From the NCBI RefSeq assembly GCF_030160295.1, contig NZ_BSOB01000046.1, positions 192,673 through 256,672 of the forward strand: a DNA stretch of 64,000 nucleotides, read 5' to 3'. How positions within the stretch are numbered: position 1 is the stretch's first letter; each line of letters starts with the position of its first letter. The position numbers were made by a program, and so were the translations under genes. Origin of the DNA: Dyella acidisoli (lineage in GTDB: Bacteria; Pseudomonadota; Gammaproteobacteria; Xanthomonadales; Rhodanobacteraceae). The notes under the pieces are model-generated. The model made no database searches and was not told the origin of the DNA. It saw only the letters and a list, made by a program, of their open reading frames with translations. Positions 47,724 to 56,513 of the stretch are shown here, in pieces.

Positions 47724-49061
47724 ATGTCCACCGATTGGCTGATCAAGAACGCCGAACTGGTCAATGAAGGGCGTCGTTTCCATGCCGATCTGCGCGTCAA
47801 GCACGGTCGCATCGACAACATCGGCGGCGACCTGGCCGCCCGCCCTGGCGAGCAGGTGATCGACGCCAGCGGACTGTGGCTGCTGCCGGGCATGATCGAT
47901 GACCAGGTCCACTTTCGCGAACCCGGGCTTACGCACAAGGCCGACATCGCGCACGAGTCGCGTGCCTGTGCCGCCGGCGGCATTACCAGCTTCATGGAAA
48001 TGCCCAATACCAAACCACCGGCCCTGGACCGCGAGTCGCTGGAAGCCAAGTACGAGCGCGCGGCGCAAACCTCGGCCGTGAATTACGCCTTCTACATGGG
48101 CGCCAGCAACGACAACCTCGAAGCGATCCGCACGCTGGACCCCAAGGCCGCACCCGGTGTGAAAGTTTTCATGGGCGCCTCCACGGGCAACATGCTGGTG
48201 GACAATCCCGACACGCTGGACGGTATCTTCCGCGAAGCGCCCACACCGATCATCACGCACTGCGAAGACACGCCGATGATCGACGCGCTGCACGCCAAGG
48301 CGCGCGAAACGTATGGCGAACATATTCCCGCGCGCGAGCACCCGCTGATCCGTTCGCGCGAGGCCTGCATCAAATCGACCCGGTTGGCGATCTCGCTGGC
48401 CCAAAAACACGGCACCCGCCTGCACGTGCTGCACATTTCCACCGCGGACGAGCTTGCCCTGTTCCAACCCGGCCCGCTCAAAGGCAAGAAGATCACCGCC
48501 GAAACCTGCGTGCACTTCCTGCATTTCAGTGACGAGGATTACGACCGGCTCGGCTTCCTGATCAAGTGCAACCCGGCCATCAAAACCGCCGCCGATCGCG
48601 AAGCCATCACCAAGGCAGTAGCGGAAGGCCGTATCGACGTGCTCGCCACCGACCACGCACCGCATCTGCTGGAAGAAAAAGGGCAGACCTACGACAAGGC
48701 ACCCTCCGGCTTGCCGCTGGTGCAGTTCGCGCTGCAGACCGCGTTACAGCGTGTGACCGAAGGCAAGTTGACCTTGGAGCGCGTGGTGGAAGCCGTGAGC
48801 CATGCGCCGGCCACATTGTTCGACGTGCACGAGCGCGGCTTTCTGCGCGAGGGTTACGCTGCCGACCTGGTGCTGGTCGATCCAAACAAGCCGCACTTGG
48901 TGCGTCGCGGGCAGGTACTTTCCAAATGCGGCTGGTCGCCTTTCGAGGGCTATACCTTCAACAGCTCGATTGCCGCCACGTTCGTCAACGGACGGCGCGT
49001 ATGGGACGGCTCGAACGTGGACGGCGCCGTGCGCGGTGAACGACTGGCGTTTGATCGATAG
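47724..49061 (+). CDS. Dihydroorotase
   Basis: A 445-aa amidohydrolase of the allantoinase/class I-like dihydroorotase group. PGMIDDQVHFREPG (55-68) is the metal region; the usual D-x-H-x-H appears with Gln61 where the first His is expected. GVKVFMGAS carries the metal-bridging Lys147. ITHCED and HVLHIST supply the next His residues, and ATDHAPHLLEEK the catalytic Asp. It would cyclise N-carbamoylaspartate in pyrimidine synthesis. Its neighbours are not pyrimidine genes. Confidence 0.87.
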   Translation: MSTDWLIKNAELVNEGRRFHADLRVKHGRIDNIGGDLAARPGEQVIDASGLWLLPGMIDDQVHFREPGLTHKADIAHESRACAAGGITSFMEMPNTKPPALDRESLEAKYERAAQTSAVNYAFYMGASNDNLEAIRTLDPKAAPGVKVFMGASTGNMLVDNPDTLDGIFREAPTPIITHCEDTPMIDALHAKARETYGEHIPAREHPLIRSREACIKSTRLAISLAQKHGTRLHVLHISTADELALFQPGPLKGKKITAETCVHFLHFSDEDYDRLGFLIKCNPAIKTAADREAITKAVAEGRIDVLATDHAPHLLEEKGQTYDKAPSGLPLVQFALQTALQRVTEGKLTLERVVEAVSHAPATLFDVHERGFLREGYAADLVLVDPNKPHLVRRGQVLSKCGWSPFEGYTFNSSIAATFVNGRRVWDGSNVDGAVRGERLAFDR

Positions 49062-49083
49062 ATCTAGCGAAATGCAAGGCAAG

Positions 49084-49106
49084 CCCCTCTCTTGAACGGA
49101 GAGGGG
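49084..49106. repeat. CCCTCTC-type palindrome, short copy
   Basis: CCCCTCTC, 7-nt loop, GAGAGGGG followed by TGAGG, between the convergent dihydroorotase and YbaY-like genes. Same family as 17-53. Confidence 0.75.
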
Positions 49107-49111
49107 TGAGG

Positions 49112-49543
49112 TCAGTGCAACTCGGAAACCACCACCAACACCGGCCCTTCATTGCCGGAATCTCCAAGCACCCTGATCGGCGTATCGTTCGACGCCAACG
49201 TACGATCGCCTTGCTTGATGCTGGCCGACACGGTGAAATCTGTACCGCTGACCAGGTCGCCAGGCTCGTAACTCAACACGAAAGAAACCGGTGACGCACC
49301 GATGGGCGCGATGCGGTCGCTTGCGATCATTCGCGCAGGCGCATCATGCCGGTCGAGCGTGACGACCAGATAGGCATCGGGCGGCAAGTCATGCGCGAGG
49401 TGATAATCCACTTCCCCGCTCAATGACTTCATCAACGTCTGCTGCTGCGCTGCCTCCTGCTTATGCTTGCCAAAATGCGGCATCCAGCTGCAACCGGCCA
49501 GCACAACCGTGCCGGCCAAAAGCACTCCGTAGCGAATTTTCAT
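49112..49543 (-). CDS. YbaY-like lipoprotein
   Basis: A 143-aa lipoprotein: signal VLLAGTVVLAGC with lipobox LAGC (Cys19), then a beta-sandwich domain of the YbaY type (SGEVDYHLAHDLPPDAYLVV, SFVLSYEPGDLVSGTDFTVS). YbaY-type domains bind or sense unknown envelope ligands. The ATG at 49543 is preceded by AAGGAGTCGCC, a good ribosome-binding site. It follows folE2 in the same direction with a gap of 58 bp. Confidence 0.85.
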   Translation of the reverse strand: MKIRYGVLLAGTVVLAGCSWMPHFGKHKQEAAQQQTLMKSLSGEVDYHLAHDLPPDAYLVVTLDRHDAPARMIASDRIAPIGASPVSFVLSYEPGDLVSGTDFTVSASIKQGDRTLASNDTPIRVLGDSGNEGPVLVVVSELH

Positions 49544-49601
49544 GGCGACTCCTTGATCTGCGAACGCGGATGATAACAACCGCGCACGAGGTGGCGTTGA
49601 A

Positions 49602-50552
49602 TCACCCTCGCCTGTCGCCGAAGCCGCCCGCCACGCCTTTGCTGACATAAGCCACTGCATCGTGCGGATGCAAGCTTTCCTGGTGCTCTAAACGAATGTG
49701 GAAGTCGGCGATACTCTCGTCGGCATCGAGCGCGCGCTGAATGCGGCGTGCGGCATCCTCACAGAACATCAGGTTGCCACCGTTGGCGAGCGCAAAGGCC
49801 TGCTCGTCTTCGCGCTTCACCGCGGTTTGCACCGGCGTACCCAATGCCTGTTCGACACGATCAAGCAGACCAATCAAGTTGAGCGGCGCGTTGTCATTGA
49901 AACGCACCAGCAAGCGCGCCACGCTGCGCTGCGCATGCGGTGTGGCAACGATGCCCTTCTCGCTGCCCAGCCAGGCCAATACGGCGGCATGGTCCAACGG
50001 CTTGCTAGCATCAAAATCCTTGGCGAATTGATCTTGAATCAACTGCCGCGACAACGCCGCTGAAGCGGGACAGGTGGAGGAGTAGACGACCTCCGTCCCC
50101 AGTTCCATGCGGAAACCCTCTTCACACAAGCTGGCTTCAATGGACACCGGATAAGCGCGCCAGCCGCTGTTGCTACTGCGCAGGGCGGCGCGACGCACGA
50201 GCTGATCGAAACGAATGCTGACACGCGCGCGGTCGGCGAGGTCTTTGTGCGAATCGAGGAAGGCGCGCAACAGCGATTCCAGCATGCTTGCGTCAAGCTG
50301 CTTTGCGCTCAAGTATTCGTCGACCAGCAAGTACAAACGCGACATGTGGATACCGCGCTTGTCCGGCCGAGTGAGGTTCACGAATGCGCCGACCTGAGCG
50401 CTGGAACGTTGCACGGTGCCGTCACCCGCGTCGAACAGCGCAGGTACTTCGATGCCGTCCATGCCCACCCAATCCAGTGCGCCGGCCAGATGCGGCTGCG
50501 CCTGGCTGGCAACGTCGGGCATCAGACGGACGGTGTTTTCGTGGGTATGCAT
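49602..50552 (-). CDS. folE2: GTP cyclohydrolase IB (FolE2)
   Basis: A 316-aa T-fold enzyme that makes dihydroneopterin triphosphate for folate and related cofactors. MPDVASQAQPHLAGALDWVGM at the start, FVNLTRPDKRGIHMSRLY (with the conserved GIHMSR), VVYSSTCPASAALSRQ (active-site Cys and Ser) and NLMFCEDAARRIQRAL are visible. FolE2 often replaces zinc-dependent FolE under zinc limitation, but I see no clear Zur box. The ATG at 50552 lies downstream of a short intergenic space. Confidence 0.94.
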   Translation of the reverse strand: MHTHENTVRLMPDVASQAQPHLAGALDWVGMDGIEVPALFDAGDGTVQRSSAQVGAFVNLTRPDKRGIHMSRLYLLVDEYLSAKQLDASMLESLLRAFLDSHKDLADRARVSIRFDQLVRRAALRSSNSGWRAYPVSIEASLCEEGFRMELGTEVVYSSTCPASAALSRQLIQDQFAKDFDASKPLDHAAVLAWLGSEKGIVATPHAQRSVARLLVRFNDNAPLNLIGLLDRVEQALGTPVQTAVKREDEQAFALANGGNLMFCEDAARRIQRALDADESIADFHIRLEHQESLHPHDAVAYVSKGVAGGFGDRRG

Positions 50553-50692
50553 GAGTGTTCCTTGAATCCCCTCCCCCGGCTGGCAAGGGAGATCAGGTTG
50601 TACAAACCGCGCGGCACGGCCTCCAGACTCATTTTGGGACAGCTTGCCGCGTCGCAACAGGTACCACGCCGGAAACGGTGCGTTTATGGCGA

Positions 50693-51553
50693 TCAGACCG
50701 CCACTTGCTGCCGCCAACGCTGGGCTGCTCGCCAGGCACGTAGGGTCGCCATGAAACCGCCGTCCGGCACGCCTTTTTGCAGCATTTCCAGGGGCGTGCT
50801 GGCCCGGGCTGCCTTGCGCGCAAGGCGCTCACCGTCGCCCGTCTCCAGCGCGCGGAACACACTGAGCGGGCCATCAATGCGCGAGGCCTCGCTCCAGGCG
50901 GCGCGCAGATCGCCCAATTGGGCCTTGATCGCCTCATCACGCGCCTCGCTGCTCTGACGCAAGCCGGCGCGGCTCAGGCCAAAGCGCGCCAACCGCGCCA
51001 TGGGCAGAGGTAGGCGATCCCGCTCGGCATCGTCCTGCAGGCGGCGCAAGGCAAACAGCAGATGGCTAAGGGTGGCCACCCGCGCCGCGCGTGCCGGTGA
51101 TTCGGTTTCGCCGAACCACCATGCGGTTTCCAACTCGGCCAAGGCGCCGTGCAACGCCGAAGCAGCGTTGAGCTGAGCGGCGAAATCCACTGCGGTGCCC
51201 TCTTCCAGTTGCGCCATCGCAGCCAGCACCGGTGCTAGCCAGCGTTGCTGCGGCATGGCGTGTGCGCGCTCGTCATCGAACAACACGCGAGTCAATGGAT
51301 GCCGGCCTCCGCTGGCAGCCGCACCGCTTAATTCTTCCGCCCACCAATTGAGCTTGGTGGTTGCGACGTGCGGCTCGCGAATGCCGTATGCGGCCGAAAG
51401 CAGCTCTTGTTCGAGCGCCGCAAGCGCGACGTGCCCCGGATATTTATTCGGTTCGACGAACACCAGCGCCATGCGCTGTTGCGGTTGCACTGCGAGCCAT
51501 TTGTCGATGTAACTCTGCAGCGCACCGTGACCGTGAGAAACCACTTCGCTCAC
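50693..51553 (-). CDS. Squalene/phytoene synthase-family protein
   Basis: A 286-aa all-helical trans-isoprenyl-synthase fold protein from a GTG overlapping the gph stop by 4 bp. KLNWWAEELSG and RRLQDDAERDRLPLP occupy the places of the two Asp-rich motifs, but the first lacks a DxxxD cluster, so catalysis is uncertain. Similar Xanthomonadaceae proteins, and the NDUFAF6-like branch, also have altered motifs. It ends a leftward run with mtaD, yciI, ubiG and gph, which suggests a link with quinone or isoprenoid metabolism; this is inference. Confidence 0.75.
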   Translation of the reverse strand: MSEVVSHGHGALQSYIDKWLAVQPQQRMALVFVEPNKYPGHVALAALEQELLSAAYGIREPHVATTKLNWWAEELSGAAASGGRHPLTRVLFDDERAHAMPQQRWLAPVLAAMAQLEEGTAVDFAAQLNAASALHGALAELETAWWFGETESPARAARVATLSHLLFALRRLQDDAERDRLPLPMARLARFGLSRAGLRQSSEARDEAIKAQLGDLRAAWSEASRIDGPLSVFRALETGDGERLARKAARASTPLEMLQKGVPDGGFMATLRAWRAAQRWRQQVAV

Positions 51554-52224
51554 GCCGGAACCTTCAACTTGAGCAATTCGAGCAATTCGCGCGGATGCGC
51601 GACTACTGCATCGGCACCCCAGGCATGCGGATCGCCGCCATCGAGGTAACCCCATTGCACGGCAACGGTATAAAGCCCGGCATCACGGCCGGCTTGCACA
51701 TCGCGGCGGTCGTCGCCGACGAAGAAACAGCGCACGGGATCGAGTCCAGCCCGCTCGCAGGCCAGCAGCACGGGCGCAGGATCTGGCTTGCGCACTGGCA
51801 ACGTGTCACCGGAAACCACCGCACATGCACGCTCATCCCAGCCGATCTGCTTGACGAGGTCGTCCGTGAGATAGCCAGGCTTGTTGGTGACGACGCCCCA
51901 GGCGATGCCGTTGCCTTCCAGTGCATCGAGCAGCGTGTCAACGCCCTCGAAAGGACGCGTGTGGCGGGACATCATGCTGTGATAAAGCTCGAGGTAACGA
52001 GGCATGCGTTCAAACAAGGCTTCATCGCTTTCATCGAAAGCGCAACGCAGGATGGCACGCGAGCCGCGCGATACCACAGTGCGCACCGATGCATACGAAG
52101 GCACCGCAGCGCCCACTTCGCCGCAATAAACAGCCAGCGCTGCGTGCAAGTCCGGCGCACTGTCGAGCAATGTGCCGTCCAGATCGAACAACATGCCATG
52201 AGGGGATGCGGGCAACGGCTTCAT
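51550..52224 (-). CDS. gph: Phosphoglycolate phosphatase-like HAD hydrolase
   Basis: A 224-aa HAD phosphatase. LFDLDGTLLDSAPDL (13-27) is motif I, VVTNKPG motif II, RKPDPAP motif III and FVGDDRRDVQAGRDAG motif IV. It should hydrolyse 2-phosphoglycolate; the same fold is also used on other phosphates, for example in methionine salvage. Its start overlaps the ubiG stop by 4 bp (ATGA), a conserved pairing in gammaproteobacteria. Confidence 0.88.
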   Translation of the reverse strand: MKPLPASPHGMLFDLDGTLLDSAPDLHAALAVYCGEVGAAVPSYASVRTVVSRGSRAILRCAFDESDEALFERMPRYLELYHSMMSRHTRPFEGVDTLLDALEGNGIAWGVVTNKPGYLTDDLVKQIGWDERACAVVSGDTLPVRKPDPAPVLLACERAGLDPVRCFFVGDDRRDVQAGRDAGLYTVAVQWGYLDGGDPHAWGADAVVAHPRELLELLKLKVPA

Positions 52225-52928
52225 GCAGGTTTACGTGCGCAAACGAGGTAATTGACGGCAGTAAAGCGGCTGAGCCATGCCTTGCGATTGATCGGGTTGT
52301 AGCCGAGGCCGCTGATGTCTTCGAGTTCCAAACCTTCATGGCGCATCAGTCGCGCCAGTTCGGAAGGCTTGAGGAACTGCGCGTAATGATGCGTGCCGCG
52401 TGGCAGCAGGCGCGCAACGTATTCCGCACCAATGATCGCCGCGCCGAACGCAGCGGGCGTACGGTTGAGAGTGGACATAAACAGACGGGCGCCCGGTTTG
52501 AGCATCACCGCAAGGTCGTGCACCAGCGCCGCCGGATCGGGCACGTGCTCGATCATTTCCATGCAGCACACGGCATCGAAACTGCCCGGTTCCGTCTCAG
52601 CAAGTTCTGCCGATGATTGCTTGCGGTAATCAACCTGCAGATTCGACTCATGGAGATGCAGCCGCGCAATTTCGATCACTTTCAAACCGAGATCGATACC
52701 GACGACGTCGGCACCTGCGCACGCCAGCGCCTCACTCAGCAAGCCGCCACCGCAACCGACGTCCGCCACGCGTGCACCTCGCAAGGCTACGCGCTTGGCC
52801 ACATAGTCAAGACGTACGGGATTGAGATCGTGCAAGGGCCGCGATTCGCCATCCGGATCCCACCAGCGCGAGGCCAGTTTGTCGAAGCGCGCGATTTCCT
52901 TGTGACTGACGTTTTGCGTGGCTTGCAT
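52221..52928 (-). CDS. ubiG: Ubiquinone biosynthesis O-methyltransferase
   Basis: A 235-aa SAM-dependent methyltransferase carrying out both O-methylations in ubiquinone synthesis. ASRWWDPDGESRPLHDLNPVRL (about 20-41) is diagnostic for UbiG. VADVGCGGGLLSEALA is SAM motif I and CMEMIEHVPDP motif post-II. The ATG at 52928 follows GGGAG by 8 nt. It is coupled to gph. Confidence 0.95.
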   Translation of the reverse strand: MQATQNVSHKEIARFDKLASRWWDPDGESRPLHDLNPVRLDYVAKRVALRGARVADVGCGGGLLSEALACAGADVVGIDLGLKVIEIARLHLHESNLQVDYRKQSSAELAETEPGSFDAVCCMEMIEHVPDPAALVHDLAVMLKPGARLFMSTLNRTPAAFGAAIIGAEYVARLLPRGTHHYAQFLKPSELARLMRHEGLELEDISGLGYNPINRKAWLSRFTAVNYLVCARKPA

Positions 52929-52957
52929 GACGAACAACTCCCGTGGACCCGCTTAAG

Positions 52958-53212
52958 TTAGTGCGTGTTCCATTCGTAAACCGTGACATCCCAGCCGCCG
53001 CTAGTATGCGCCGGATCGCTGTGCGCAATCGCTAACGCCTCTTCCATCGAAGGGGCACGCAGAAGATACGCGCCACCAGATTTATCGGCGAATCCACCCG
53101 ACATCTCGTTGCGCCCCTGCTCGCGCAGCGATGCGAGAAACTGCTGGTGCAAAGGAATGACCGCCTGATCCAGTTGCGGACGGCGCATCAACATGACCAG
53201 AAAGCGCTTCAT
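52958..53212 (-). CDS. YciI-like protein
   Basis: An 84-aa ferredoxin-like-fold protein of the YCII family (MKRFLVMLMRRPQ, SGGAYLLRAPSMEEALAIAHSDP, TVYEWNTH). Members have an active-site His/Asp pair of unclear purpose, and some form enzymes with dehalogenase-like roles. The start overlaps the mtaD stop by 4 bp (ATGA), and ubiG starts 29 bp after its end, so it lies within the operon. Confidence 0.8.
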   Translation of the reverse strand: MKRFLVMLMRRPQLDQAVIPLHQQFLASLREQGRNEMSGGFADKSGGAYLLRAPSMEEALAIAHSDPAHTSGGWDVTVYEWNTH

Positions 53213-54552
53213 ACCGGATCTAGCGCGGCGATGCGTTCGCGCCATGCGTGGGTACGTGCCATGACGCCGGGTAGATCCATGTCCACCAGCTCGCGCGCGG
53301 CCAGCTTGCGCTTGCCTGCGATCCACACATCGGTGACCTGATGGCGACCGGTTGCGTAGACCAACTGCGACACGATGTGGAACAGCGGTTGGGTTTCCAA
53401 ATCGCTCAGTCGCACGGCTGCCAGGTCTGCCTGCTTGCCGGCTTCGATCGAGCCGATCTCGGCGTCTAGCCCCAGCGCCTTGGCGGCTTGGATGGTGGCA
53501 GTGCGCAGCGCAAAGCCCGCGTCGAACGCAGCGGCATCCTCTGCGACCGCTTTGGCAAGCAGCGCCGCGGTGCGCATTTCGCCAAACATATCCAAATCGT
53601 TATTGGACGCAGTGCCATCGGTGCCCAGCGCCACATTCACGCCGGCGTTGCGCAATTTTTCAGCCGGACAGAAACCAGAGGCGAGCTTCAAGTTCGATTC
53701 CGGGCAATGCACCACGGACACGCCAGCTTCGGCGCAAGCCGCAATTTCGCCATCGGTGAGCTGGGTCATGTGCACGGCGATCAGTCGATCGTTGATCAAC
53801 CCGAGTTTCTGCAGACGCTGGAAGGGACGCAGTCCACTCTTCTTGCGCTCCTCGTCCACTTCGTGCGCCGTTTCGTGCAGATGCAGATGCACGGGAATAT
53901 CAAGCTGATCGGCCAGTACGCGAATGCGTTCGAACGATTCGTCGGATACGGTGTATGGCGCGTGCGGGCCGAACGCGGTACGGATCAGCGGATCGTTGCG
54001 AAAAGCGTCATGGGTTTCGCCAGCGCGTTCGAAATACTCATCCTGTGTCCGCGCCCAGGCTGTGGGGAACTGGATCACTGGCAGGGCGATCACCGCGCGG
54101 AAACCGTGCTTGCGGTAGGTCGCACCGATCGCATCCGGGAAGAAGTAATTTTCATTGGCGCAGGTCGTACCGCCACGCAGCATCTCGGCAATAGCGAGTT
54201 CCACACCGTCGCGTACAAACTCAGGACCGATCACCTTCGCTTCCACCGGCCAGATGTGCTGCTGCAGCCACACCATCAGTGGCAGATCGTCGGCGAGGCC
54301 GCGCATCAACGTCATTGGATTGTGCGCGTGCGTGTTGATCAGGCCCGGAATCAGCACGTGTTCGCCCAGCTCTACGCGCTCACGTGGTGCATAGGTGGTG
54401 CGCGCTTCTGCGATCGGCAGGATGGCGACAATACGGTCAGCCTGGATCGCCACCGCATGGTGCTCCAGCACCACGCCGTGAGGTTCGACCGGCACAACCC
54501 AACGGGCTTCGATAAGTACATCCACAGAATGCGGCGCGATCTGGCTCGTCAT
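53209..54552 (-). CDS. mtaD: 5'-methylthioadenosine/S-adenosylhomocysteine deaminase-like amidohydrolase
   Basis: A 447-aa TRZ/ATZ-type amidohydrolase. INTHAHNPMTLMRGLADDLP has the first metal His pair, HLHETAHEVDEE the next His, VHMTQL the third and ALGTDGTASNNDLDMF the catalytic Asp. The WLQQHIWPVEAK signature favours MTA/SAH deaminase. I chose the ATG at 54552 because the ATG at 54591 lies in the loop of the preceding hairpin. It opens the run mtaD-yciI-ubiG-gph. Confidence 0.88.
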   Translation of the reverse strand: MTSQIAPHSVDVLIEARWVVPVEPHGVVLEHHAVAIQADRIVAILPIAEARTTYAPRERVELGEHVLIPGLINTHAHNPMTLMRGLADDLPLMVWLQQHIWPVEAKVIGPEFVRDGVELAIAEMLRGGTTCANENYFFPDAIGATYRKHGFRAVIALPVIQFPTAWARTQDEYFERAGETHDAFRNDPLIRTAFGPHAPYTVSDESFERIRVLADQLDIPVHLHLHETAHEVDEERKKSGLRPFQRLQKLGLINDRLIAVHMTQLTDGEIAACAEAGVSVVHCPESNLKLASGFCPAEKLRNAGVNVALGTDGTASNNDLDMFGEMRTAALLAKAVAEDAAAFDAGFALRTATIQAAKALGLDAEIGSIEAGKQADLAAVRLSDLETQPLFHIVSQLVYATGRHQVTDVWIAGKRKLAARELVDMDLPGVMARTHAWRERIAALDPV

Positions 54553-54577
54553 GATGTTCTTTGTGTGGGGATATGAA

Positions 54578-54610
54578 ACGGGGCGGTACATCTTACGATG
54601 ACCGCCCCGG
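54578..54610 (-). terminator. Hairpin terminator after efp
   Basis: Stem CGGGGCGGT / ACCGCCCCG with a 13-nt loop, 39 bp after the efp stop; followed on the minus strand by TTTC only, so it may be leaky into mtaD. Confidence 0.6.
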
Positions 54611-54648
54611 TGGATTGCTTGTCGCCACGCTGAAACGCGGCCAATACG

Positions 54649-55218
54649 TCACTTGCCGACGCGGCTGACGTACTCGCCTGTACGGGTGTCGACCTTGATC
54701 ATTTCATCCGTGTTGACGAACAACGGCACACGCACCACGGCACCGGTTTCCAGCGTCGCGGGCTTGCCGCCACCGCCGGAGGTGTCGCCGCGCAGGCCGG
54801 GATCGGTTTCGGTGATCTTCAGCTCTACGAAATTCGGGGGTTGCACCGCGATGATCTCGCCGTTGAACAACGTGACGACGCATTCCTCCTCGCCCTTGAG
54901 CCACTTGGTCGCGTCACCCATACCCACCTTGCTGGCCTGGTGCTGCTCGAAGCTTTCCTGGTGCATGAAGTGCCAGTATTCGCCATCGGAGTACAGATAC
55001 TGCATATCGGTATCGACAACGTCGGCGACCTCGAAGCTATCGCTGGACTTCATCGTCTGTTCGGTGGTGCGGCCGTTCTTCAGGTTGCGGATGAAGATGC
55101 GGGTGAACGCCTGACCTTTGCCTGGCTTGATGAAATCGGCGTCGGTGATGACCCACGGGTCATTGTTGTGAAGGATCTTCATACCCTTCTTGACGTCGTT
55201 AAGACCGACGGTGGCCAT
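54649..55218 (-). CDS. efp: Elongation factor P
   Basis: A 189-aa three-domain factor that rescues ribosomes at polyproline. The tip loop reads [12 protein letters not shown] with Lys34, the residue beta-lysylated by EpmB/EpmA in enterobacteria. [13 protein letters not shown] and [10 protein letters not shown]-like segments are in the later domains. It is divergent from epmB, 84 bp apart, the usual arrangement. Confidence 0.97.
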   Translation of the reverse strand: MATVGLNDVKKGMKILHNNDPWVITDADFIKPGKGQAFTRIFIRNLKNGRTTEQTMKSSDSFEVADVVDTDMQYLYSDGEYWHFMHQESFEQHQASKVGMGDATKWLKGEEECVVTLFNGEIIAVQPPNFVELKITETDPGLRGDTSGGGGKPATLETGAVVRVPLFVNTDEMIKVDTRTGEYVSRVGK

Positions 55219-55302
55219 GCGCTTTATGCTCCAGATGTGGTGACGCCGACAGGCGGCTAGAATGGGGATTTCCCGGACACTAAGCCCGGATCAAGACTCA
55301 CT
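55219..55302. promoter_or_regulatory. Divergent promoter region of efp and epmB
   Basis: 84 bp between the two start codons. It must hold both promoters. I see no clear operator. Confidence 0.4.
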
Positions 55303-56313
55303 ATGATAACCGCAAGCCACGCCACACGCCTATCACTGCCCGGGTCCGACTGGCGGACGCTATGGCGCGAAGCCATTACCGACGCCCACGAATTATTGGC
55401 ACTGGTGGGCCTCGAGTACCTTGCCGGTACCTTGCCCGCCGATGACGCCGGTTTCAGCCTGCGCGTGCCGCGGGGCTTCGTGGCGCGCATGCGTATAGGT
55501 GATCCGCGCGATCCGCTGCTGTTGCAAGTGCTGCCGCAACTCGCCGAACTGGAGCAGGCACCGGGCTTCATGATGGATGCTGTCGGCGACCTGGCTGCCC
55601 GTGAAGCTCAAGGCGTGCTGCACAAATATCAGGGACGTGCCTTGCTGATCGCCAGCGGTAGCTGCGCGGTGAACTGCCGCTATTGCTTCCGCCGGCACTT
55701 CCCTTACGGCGACGAAATGGCCGCAGCGAGCCAATGGCGCCAGGCACTGGAGCATGTCCGCGAGGACACCTCTATCAACGAACTCATCCTTTCCGGCGGG
55801 GATCCGCTGGCCCTGGCCACCAGCAAACTGGAAGAGCTCAGCCGTGGACTGGCAGATATTCCGCACGTGACCCGCCTGCGCATCCACACTCGTCTGCCGG
55901 TGGTGCTGCCCGAGCGCGTTGACGGCCCCTTCATCGACTGGCTCAAGGCCTTGCCGATGCAGAAGGTGGTGGTGATGCACGCCAATCACGCGAATGAGTT
56001 CGACGATAGTGTGGACGAGGCTTGCTCGCGCCTGCACGGCGCAGGGGCCACACTACTCAATCAATCCGTACTGCTAAAGGGAATCAACGACGATGCCGAT
56101 ATCCTGATAGCACTATCGGAGCGGATGTTCGCTGCGGGAGTATTGCCGTATTACCTGCACCAATTGGATCGCGTGCAAGGCGCGGCGCATTTCGAAGTGG
56201 CGGATGCGTTGGCGCAGGCACTGATCGAGCTGATGCGCAATCGCCTGCCGGGATACCTCGTACCCAAGCTGGTGCGCGAGGTAGGCGGCGACCCGTCCAA
56301 GCGTCCGCTTTGA
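55303..56313 (+). CDS. epmB: EF-P beta-lysylation protein EpmB (radical SAM lysine 2,3-aminomutase-like)
   Basis: A 336-aa radical SAM enzyme. Cys121, Cys125 and Cys128 in SCAVNCRYCFRRHF bind the 4Fe-4S cluster. ELILSGGDPLAL and RLRIHTRLPVVLPER are the SAM/substrate segments, and YYLHQLDRVQGAAHFEV contains the PLP/substrate region of the aminomutase family. It converts lysine to beta-lysine for EF-P modification. epmA, which attaches it, is not in the window. Confidence 0.93.
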   Translation: MITASHATRLSLPGSDWRTLWREAITDAHELLALVGLEYLAGTLPADDAGFSLRVPRGFVARMRIGDPRDPLLLQVLPQLAELEQAPGFMMDAVGDLAAREAQGVLHKYQGRALLIASGSCAVNCRYCFRRHFPYGDEMAAASQWRQALEHVREDTSINELILSGGDPLALATSKLEELSRGLADIPHVTRLRIHTRLPVVLPERVDGPFIDWLKALPMQKVVVMHANHANEFDDSVDEACSRLHGAGATLLNQSVLLKGINDDADILIALSERMFAAGVLPYYLHQLDRVQGAAHFEVADALAQALIELMRNRLPGYLVPKLVREVGGDPSKRPL

Positions 56314-56513
56314 GCTGTCATCAGGGGCCACCCGGTCATCTCATGGTAAGCGGTTGCCGCCAAGCTCCTACGTGCCCATGCGCTTCGTCACCAATGGACG
56401 CATTGACGCTGGCGGGGCTGAACGGAATCCGTTAAAACGTTATTTCAGTGCCGGCTAGCCCTCGGATGCCTTTCCGCATGGGCAGCCTTATCAAAGGAAC
56501 GCACGACGCCCCC

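Noticed and set aside
54591-54591. Upstream ATG for the mtaD gene.
   Set aside because: It lies in the loop of the hairpin after efp and lacks a better ribosome-binding site than the ATG at 54552.
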